A stretch of 19,625 bases of DNA. Source: CAZDAW01 sp964503685. Its GTDB lineage: Bacteria; Chloroflexota; Anaerolineae; Anaerolineales; Anaerolineaceae. The notes beneath the pieces are model-generated. The model was not told the origin of the DNA and ran no database searches. It worked only from the letters and a program-made list of their open reading frames with translations. Numbering within the stretch: the stretch's first letter is position 1; every line of letters begins with the position of its first letter. The stretch is from NCBI GenBank assembly GCA_964503685.1, contig CAZDAW010000063.1:1-19625 (forward strand), written 5' to 3'. Shown piece by piece: positions 15,759-19,625 of this stretch. Made by a program: the position numbers and the translations under genes.

Positions 15759-17105
15759 CTATACTATTTTGCCAATAAAAAATGTCAGGTCATTTATAGC
15801 GCGTTGCGCGTAATATCCTGCACGTTGCCGTTTATTCAATTTTTGGTCAACATTCAATGGAGGTAATATCCCGAAATTAGCTTTCATGGGCTGAAAATTA
15901 TCTGAATCAGCGTATGAGATGTAATAACATAAAGCGCCTAGCATGGTGGTTTTTGGCAATTGGATTGGCTGTAATCCTTTTATTTGCCGGGCTGCATTAA
16001 TGCCAGCCAGTAATCCGGTGCCAATGTTGCCCATGTAACCTTCCACCCCGGTAATTTGTCCGGCGAAAAAAAGATTCTCTCTTGTTTTGAATTTTAAGTC
16101 GGGGCCTAATAATCGTGGGGATTGGATATAGGTATTTCGGTGCATTTCACCGTAACGGATAAATTCGGCATTTTCGAGCCCTGGAATCATCCTAAATACT
16201 CTGGCTTGTTCAGCGTATTTCAGGTTCGTCTGAAAACCAACCAAATTGTAAAGTGAGCCGGCAATATTATCTTGTCGTAATTGAAGAACCGCATAAGGTC
16301 TGCGTCCTGTATGCGGATCAGTTAAACCAACTGGCCTCATCGGTCCGTATGCCAATGCTTTTTCACCCCGCAATGCAATAATTTCCACCGGTAAACAGCC
16401 TTCAAAATAGGCTTTATTTGAAGAATTGATCCCATGCTCGACCTCTTCTTCAAAGGGCCTTAATTCTATTCGCTCAGCCCGCGATAATTCAGCAACAAAC
16501 TTGATATATTGCTCTTTATCAAATGGGCAATTGATATAGTCTCCTCCATCATCTTCCCCACGCCCATAACGTGAAGCGCGAAAAGCAATATCCATATTGA
16601 TTGAGTCGTAACTGACGATCGGGGCGATTGCATCGTAAAAATAAAGATTGTTAAATCCGCATATTTTCCTTATTTCAATACTGAGCGCTGGTGAAGTTAA
16701 TGGGCCAGAAGCAATAACTGTTGGCGTAGCAGGAATTTGTTTCACTTCTTCCTGTATAATCTGAATGTTTGGGTGATTACTCAATGCTTCTGTAACCAAG
16801 GCCGAAAATGCTTCACGATCAACTGCCAAAGCGCCGCCTGCTGGCAAAGCAGTATTTTCGGCGCAATTCAGCAGTTTGGATCCCAATAATCGCAATTCCT
16901 GTTTCAGTAGTCCTGAAGCGCGATCAGGCAGGTTTGACCCAAGAGAATTGGAACAGACTAATTCGGCAAGTTTTGCGCCGGAATGAGCAGGAGTCATTAC
17001 TGTTGGGCGCATTTCATACAAATGCACTTGAATACCAAGTTGAGCTGCTTGCCATGCTGCTTCGCACCCTGCCAACCCGCCGCCAACGATTGTTAGTATA
17101 TTCAC
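15759..17105 (-). CDS. trmFO: Methylenetetrahydrofolate--tRNA-(uracil-54-C5)-methyltransferase
   Basis: A 448-residue TrmFO. It makes ribothymidine at tRNA position 54 using methylene-THF and FADH2. An N-terminal FAD-binding motif, TIVGGGLAGCEAAWQAA, is followed by HLYEMRP, LVCSNSLGSNLPDRASGLLK and ALAVDRE. The FEGCLPVE block probably holds a redox or catalytic cysteine. RPVGLTDPHTGRRPYAVLQLR and GYMGNIGTGLLAG near the C-terminus are family signatures that set it apart from GidA/MnmG. The start is GTG at 17105, with AAGGA just upstream. It is the first gene of the - strand operon and diverges from the sigma-54 gene. No clear promoter for it could be picked out of the shared gap. Confidence 0.96.
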   Translation of the reverse strand: MNILTIVGGGLAGCEAAWQAAQLGIQVHLYEMRPTVMTPAHSGAKLAELVCSNSLGSNLPDRASGLLKQELRLLGSKLLNCAENTALPAGGALAVDREAFSALVTEALSNHPNIQIIQEEVKQIPATPTVIASGPLTSPALSIEIRKICGFNNLYFYDAIAPIVSYDSINMDIAFRASRYGRGEDDGGDYINCPFDKEQYIKFVAELSRAERIELRPFEEEVEHGINSSNKAYFEGCLPVEIIALRGEKALAYGPMRPVGLTDPHTGRRPYAVLQLRQDNIAGSLYNLVGFQTNLKYAEQARVFRMIPGLENAEFIRYGEMHRNTYIQSPRLLGPDLKFKTRENLFFAGQITGVEGYMGNIGTGLLAGINAARQIKGLQPIQLPKTTMLGALCYYISYADSDNFQPMKANFGILPPLNVDQKLNKRQRAGYYAQRAINDLTFFIGKIV

Positions 17106-17177
17106 GGTAATCCTTATCGATTGTTTTTACAATTCTACCATTATTAAAAATCACGGATTAGTTTTACCATTTTGCGG

Positions 17178-17193
17178 TGGCACACAACTTGCA
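17178..17193 (+). promoter_or_regulatory. -24/-12 (sigma-54) promoter motif upstream of rpoN
   Basis: TGGCACACAACTTGCA matches the sigma-54 consensus TGGCAC-N5-TTGCA. GG lies at 17179-17180 and GC at 17191-17192, with exactly ten bases between them, as this holoenzyme requires. The predicted start is near 17204, ~38 bases before the rpoN ATG. No convincing activator-binding repeat was found in the 70 bases upstream. Confidence 0.6.
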
Positions 17194-17217
17194 ACCATTA
17201 TGTAATCGAATTATACT
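17190..17217 (+). promoter_or_regulatory. Possible sigma-70-type promoter overlapping the -12 element
   Basis: TTGCAA (17190-17195), 16 bases, TATACT (17212-17217). The -10 is good and the -35 weak (4 of 6). It shares the TTGCAA bases with the -12 box of the sigma-54 motif, so the two polymerase forms could not bind together. It would give basal rpoN expression. Confidence 0.4.
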
Positions 17218-17241
17218 TATTCTCAAGGTCTGGTGATAGAT

Positions 17242-18660
17242 ATGTTCCAATCTCATATTCAAGTCCTCCGTCCTTTAACGACCGCACATCTGGCGCAAAC
17301 AATGACTCTACTCAGTCTGTCTGCTGCTGAATTGAGGCAGCAAGTTGAAGCTGAATTGGCTTCAAATCCGGCTCTGGAATTAACAAATGAAATACACTGT
17401 CCTACATGCAATCGGCTCATCCTGCATGGTGAACCATGTCCAGTTTGCAGCAGACCTTTGACGCAATCTCAAAATGAGCCCATCGTTTTTGTCTCACCGC
17501 GTGAAGATTTCTATACGGGGAACTATTCAGCTGAAAAAGATCTGCCGGAAGATAACTATTCCTCAGTAAATGATGATTTGCCAACATACGTGTTTCGTCA
17601 AATCGCTCCCGAGTTGGCTGAGCAGGATCGAAAGTTGGCTGCGTTTATCTTAACCCAGTTGGATGAAGATGGCCTATTGACCACAAGTTTAACCGAAATT
17701 GCACTCTATCACCATGTACCGATTTCGCGAATTCAATCGATCATTCATATCATCCAGCATGCCGAACCGATTGGCGTTGGCAGTTCATCTCCCGAAGAAG
17801 CGCTTTTAGTTCAGTTGGAAGTATTATCGGAAATGCATGAAATCCCTCCTTATGCAGAAGAAGCGATACGCTCTTACCTGGATTTACTGAGTCGGCATCA
17901 ATATAGTGAATTAGCTCGGAAATTGGGGATAAATCTTCGCCAGGCTCAGGAACTTGCCAGATTCATAGGTGAAAATCTGAATCCATTTCCAGGTCGTTCA
18001 CATTGGGGCGATAATCGAAACCCCGGCGATATTGCTCCGCAAGTGTACCATCAGCCAGATATTCTCATCTCGTTCCTTCATGGAAAACAGGAGGATCAAC
18101 TTGTCGTTGAAGTCATTTTGCCCATATCAGGTACGTTGCGAGTCAATCCGTTATTTCGGCAGGCAATAAAAGTCGCCGATGAAGACAAAATTGATGAATG
18201 GAAGGCTGATCTGGAAAAAGCTTCTCTGTTTGTAAAATGTTTACAGCAACGCAATAATACCATGTTGCGCTTGATGCAGAGATTGGTTAATTTGCAGTAT
18301 GATTTTATTATTTCAGGTGAAACAAGTATAAAACCGCTTACCCGTGTTCAGCTTGCCCAGGAATTGGATGTTCATGAGTCGACTATTTCCCGCGCAGTTT
18401 CAGGGAAATGTGTCCAATTGCCAAATGGTCGGATAGTTCCCCTGTCTAAATTCTTTGATCGCAGTCTGCATGTCAGAACGATATTGCGGTCGCTAATTGA
18501 AGAAGAACATCGACCCTTCAGTGATACTGAATTAGCTGCCCTATTAACCCAAAAAGGATACCCGGTTGCCAGAAGAACGGTTGCAAAATATCGCGCGATG
18601 GAAGGTATTCTGCCAGCCCATCTGAGACATTCGCGGTTTATGGCTCCAGTTTCTACATGA
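17242..18660 (+). CDS. rpoN: RNA polymerase sigma-54 factor, with zinc-ribbon insert
   Basis: A 472-residue sigma-54, which directs polymerase to -24/-12 promoters and needs an AAA+ activator. Region I is the Gln/Leu-rich start (HIQVLRPLTTAHLAQTMTLLSLS...LASNPALEL), which contacts activators. Where other family members have a variable acidic region II there is a zinc ribbon, C53-X2-C56-X9-C66-X2-C69 (CPTC, CPVC). The core-binding domain follows (~100-290). The helix-turn-helix reads LTRVQLAQELDVHESTISRAVSGK. The RpoN box, ARRTVAKYRA (443-452), reads the -24 element. I chose ATG 17242 because MFQSHIQ matches the usual start; GTG 17233 is an alternative. The gene overlaps the next one by ATGA, so the two are probably cotranscribed and coupled. 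Confidence 0.95.
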   Translation: MFQSHIQVLRPLTTAHLAQTMTLLSLSAAELRQQVEAELASNPALELTNEIHCPTCNRLILHGEPCPVCSRPLTQSQNEPIVFVSPREDFYTGNYSAEKDLPEDNYSSVNDDLPTYVFRQIAPELAEQDRKLAAFILTQLDEDGLLTTSLTEIALYHHVPISRIQSIIHIIQHAEPIGVGSSSPEEALLVQLEVLSEMHEIPPYAEEAIRSYLDLLSRHQYSELARKLGINLRQAQELARFIGENLNPFPGRSHWGDNRNPGDIAPQVYHQPDILISFLHGKQEDQLVVEVILPISGTLRVNPLFRQAIKVADEDKIDEWKADLEKASLFVKCLQQRNNTMLRLMQRLVNLQYDFIISGETSIKPLTRVQLAQELDVHESTISRAVSGKCVQLPNGRIVPLSKFFDRSLHVRTILRSLIEEEHRPFSDTELAALLTQKGYPVARRTVAKYRAMEGILPAHLRHSRFMAPVST

Positions 18661-19490
18661 GTACCCCAACAACCCGAATACCCCCCACTTTTACCAACTG
18701 GCGCGGTAGGCAAATTGGCGCTGCCGAAATAAATTCATTGATCAATATATCTCATGATGCAGCATTGATCATAGACAACAGAAAAGGGATTTTATCTTTT
18801 GCAAACAGCAGTTTATCTAAACTGACTGCATTTTCAAACGCTGAATTAGTCGGCATCAAGTTAACCGAGCTGATTCCAGATATATCGATCGACAATGTTT
18901 TATCGGGGGAATGCCACGAAAAGTTATTATTGAGACGAAATCGCGACCCATTACCAGTATTAGTGCGCGGCACCCAACTTGATTCTTACAACCAATGGAT
19001 TTATTTAAGTCTGACGCCAACTTCATTTCATCAAAAAAAGAGTGAGGAGTTAGTCAGGCAAACGCAATTACTTCCACTCTTGCAACAGCTTTTTAAAATC
19101 CCCTACCAATTGGATATCGAGAGCACACTTTGGGAAATTTTAAAAATTGGCCACGATTTACTCGGTTCGAATTATCTATGTATCTATAAGGCGGAAGTAG
19201 AGAACCCGCAATTGCGAAAAATCGTTGTTTGGGAAAAATTGGGTGAAGATGTTTTACCTGATATTCTATCTTCCTCCAGCTTGATGGGAATGCAAAATTT
19301 GTATAATTGGACGCCGGCAACAAAGGCATTAACTGATTTACACCAGCATGCTCGGAAGATGGATCTGACTTATGTTGCTTCTGCTCCTCTAGGGCAAAAA
19401 GGTGCATTATCTGGGTTGGTTGTTGCTGCCGATAAGATTGCGCCTTCCCCTGATACTCAGGTGCTTCCGATAATTGAGATTCTGGCGTGA
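18657..19490 (+). CDS. PAS-GAF sensory protein, probably cut by an in-frame TGA
   Basis: A 277-residue frame starting inside the rpoN stop (ATGA). Residues ~20-125 are PAS-like: INSLINISHDAALIIDNRKGILSFANSSLSKLTAFSNAELVGIKLTELIP, with RNRDPLPVLVRG further on. Residues ~135-277 are GAF-like: LDIESTLWEILKIGHDLLGSNYLCIYKAE, then VASAPLGQKGALSGLVVAADK and a final helix VLPIIEILA. The frame stops at TGA 19488 in the middle of that helix, and the same frame stays open beyond. No output domain (kinase, cyclase or AAA+) is present before the stop. The full gene could be a histidine kinase or, given its place behind rpoN, a sigma-54 activator; the window does not say which. It has no membrane helix. 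Confidence 0.8.
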   Translation: MSTPTTRIPPTFTNWRGRQIGAAEINSLINISHDAALIIDNRKGILSFANSSLSKLTAFSNAELVGIKLTELIPDISIDNVLSGECHEKLLLRRNRDPLPVLVRGTQLDSYNQWIYLSLTPTSFHQKKSEELVRQTQLLPLLQQLFKIPYQLDIESTLWEILKIGHDLLGSNYLCIYKAEVENPQLRKIVVWEKLGEDVLPDILSSSSLMGMQNLYNWTPATKALTDLHQHARKMDLTYVASAPLGQKGALSGLVVAADKIAPSPDTQVLPIIEILA

Positions 19491-19625
19491 GTGATAACAA
19501 ATGTATTTGAAAATTATATTCTTGTAACTAATCTGGAAGGTCAGGTTCAAAAATATCAACAATCCTTAAGAGTTCATGAAGCAATTTTAGAAAATTCTCG
19601 CGAGGGTGGATTCGTCCTTAAGAAG
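19491..19625 (+). CDS. Continuation of the PAS-GAF gene beyond the TGA (partial)
   Basis: Forty-five codons, in the same frame as the 18657 gene and with no further stop, run off the window end. They read VITNVFENYILVTNLEG, which completes the closing GAF helix and enters a coiled coil (QVQKYQQSLRVHE), then AILENSREGGFVLKK, the opening of another PAS domain. GTG 19491 directly after the TGA could restart translation, but there is no clear ribosome site. The most natural reading is one gene interrupted by a nonsense codon or a base-call error. Confidence 0.6.
   Translation, partial: MITNVFENYILVTNLEGQVQKYQQSLRVHEAILENSREGGFVLKK

Noticed and set aside
19488..19490. TGA recoded as an amino acid (alternative code or selenocysteine)
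   Set aside because: Several genes here end cleanly at TGA (at 833, 2748, 4900 and 18660), and no SECIS-like hairpin is apparent just downstream. A mutation or sequence error is simpler.
1..19625. CRISPR arrays, tRNA or rRNA genes, insertion sequences or phage genes
   Set aside because: No regularly spaced repeats, no tRNA-like cloverleaf and no transposase or phage structural gene were recognised. The only mobile-type gene is the tyrosine recombinase, and no terminal repeats or duplicated att site were found around it.

Overview
The window looks like chromosomal DNA of a Chloroflexota bacterium, most likely of the Anaerolineae type. This is an inference from gene content: an array of membrane-anchored Ser/Thr kinases with interchangeable C-terminal sensors, a folate-dependent TrmFO, a Mut7-C protein coupled to a tyrosine recombinase, and a sigma-54 gene with an unusual zinc ribbon. 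No rRNA, tRNA, CRISPR array or insertion sequence was seen. No gap between genes exceeds about 230 bases.

Region 1 (1-8787, all + strand) is a tandem array of Hanks-type kinases. It holds the 3' end of one kinase, three intact kinases (859, 3383, 6445) and two decayed copies. The decayed copies are an in-frame N-lobe/FGE-tail chimera at 2823 and a nonsense-plus-truncation remnant at 8443. Each intact kinase is cytosolic kinase, one membrane helix, then a different outer domain: FGE-like, SH3b-like, or FGE-like with an inner zinc ribbon. The fourth, partial kinase has a beta-rich tail. Between them lies a gene of opposite topology (4942): signal peptide, outer VWA domain, membrane helix, cytosolic FHA domain. 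Kinases ('writers') and a phosphothreonine 'reader', each with an outer sensor, look like one envelope-sensing signalling module. All three intact kinases carry HCD in place of HRD.

Region 2 (8788-12900, + strand) holds an AT-rich junction with a promoter, then a XerC/D-type tyrosine recombinase overlapping a ThiS-like/Mut7-C RNase-fold protein by TAATG. Uridine phosphorylase, a DegV lipid-binding protein (own promoter) and ribosomal protein L32 (near-consensus promoter) follow. A hairpin plus T-run sits exactly at the predicted rpmF transcript start. Two strong hairpins lie between rpmF and the convergent operon.

Region 3 (12936-17105, - strand) is a compact operon in the order trmFO, soluble histidine kinase, hflX, small two-helix membrane protein. 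It links tRNA modification, ribosome rescue and a sensor kinase with no partner regulator in view.

Region 4 (17106-19625, + strand) starts with an intergenic region holding a correctly spaced -24/-12 (sigma-54) promoter motif overlapping a possible sigma-70 promoter. It lies directly before the sigma-54 gene itself, suggesting autoregulation. The sigma-54 gene overlaps (ATGA) a PAS-GAF sensory gene. That gene is interrupted by an in-frame TGA, after which the same frame stays open to the window end and resumes coiled-coil/PAS-like sequence.
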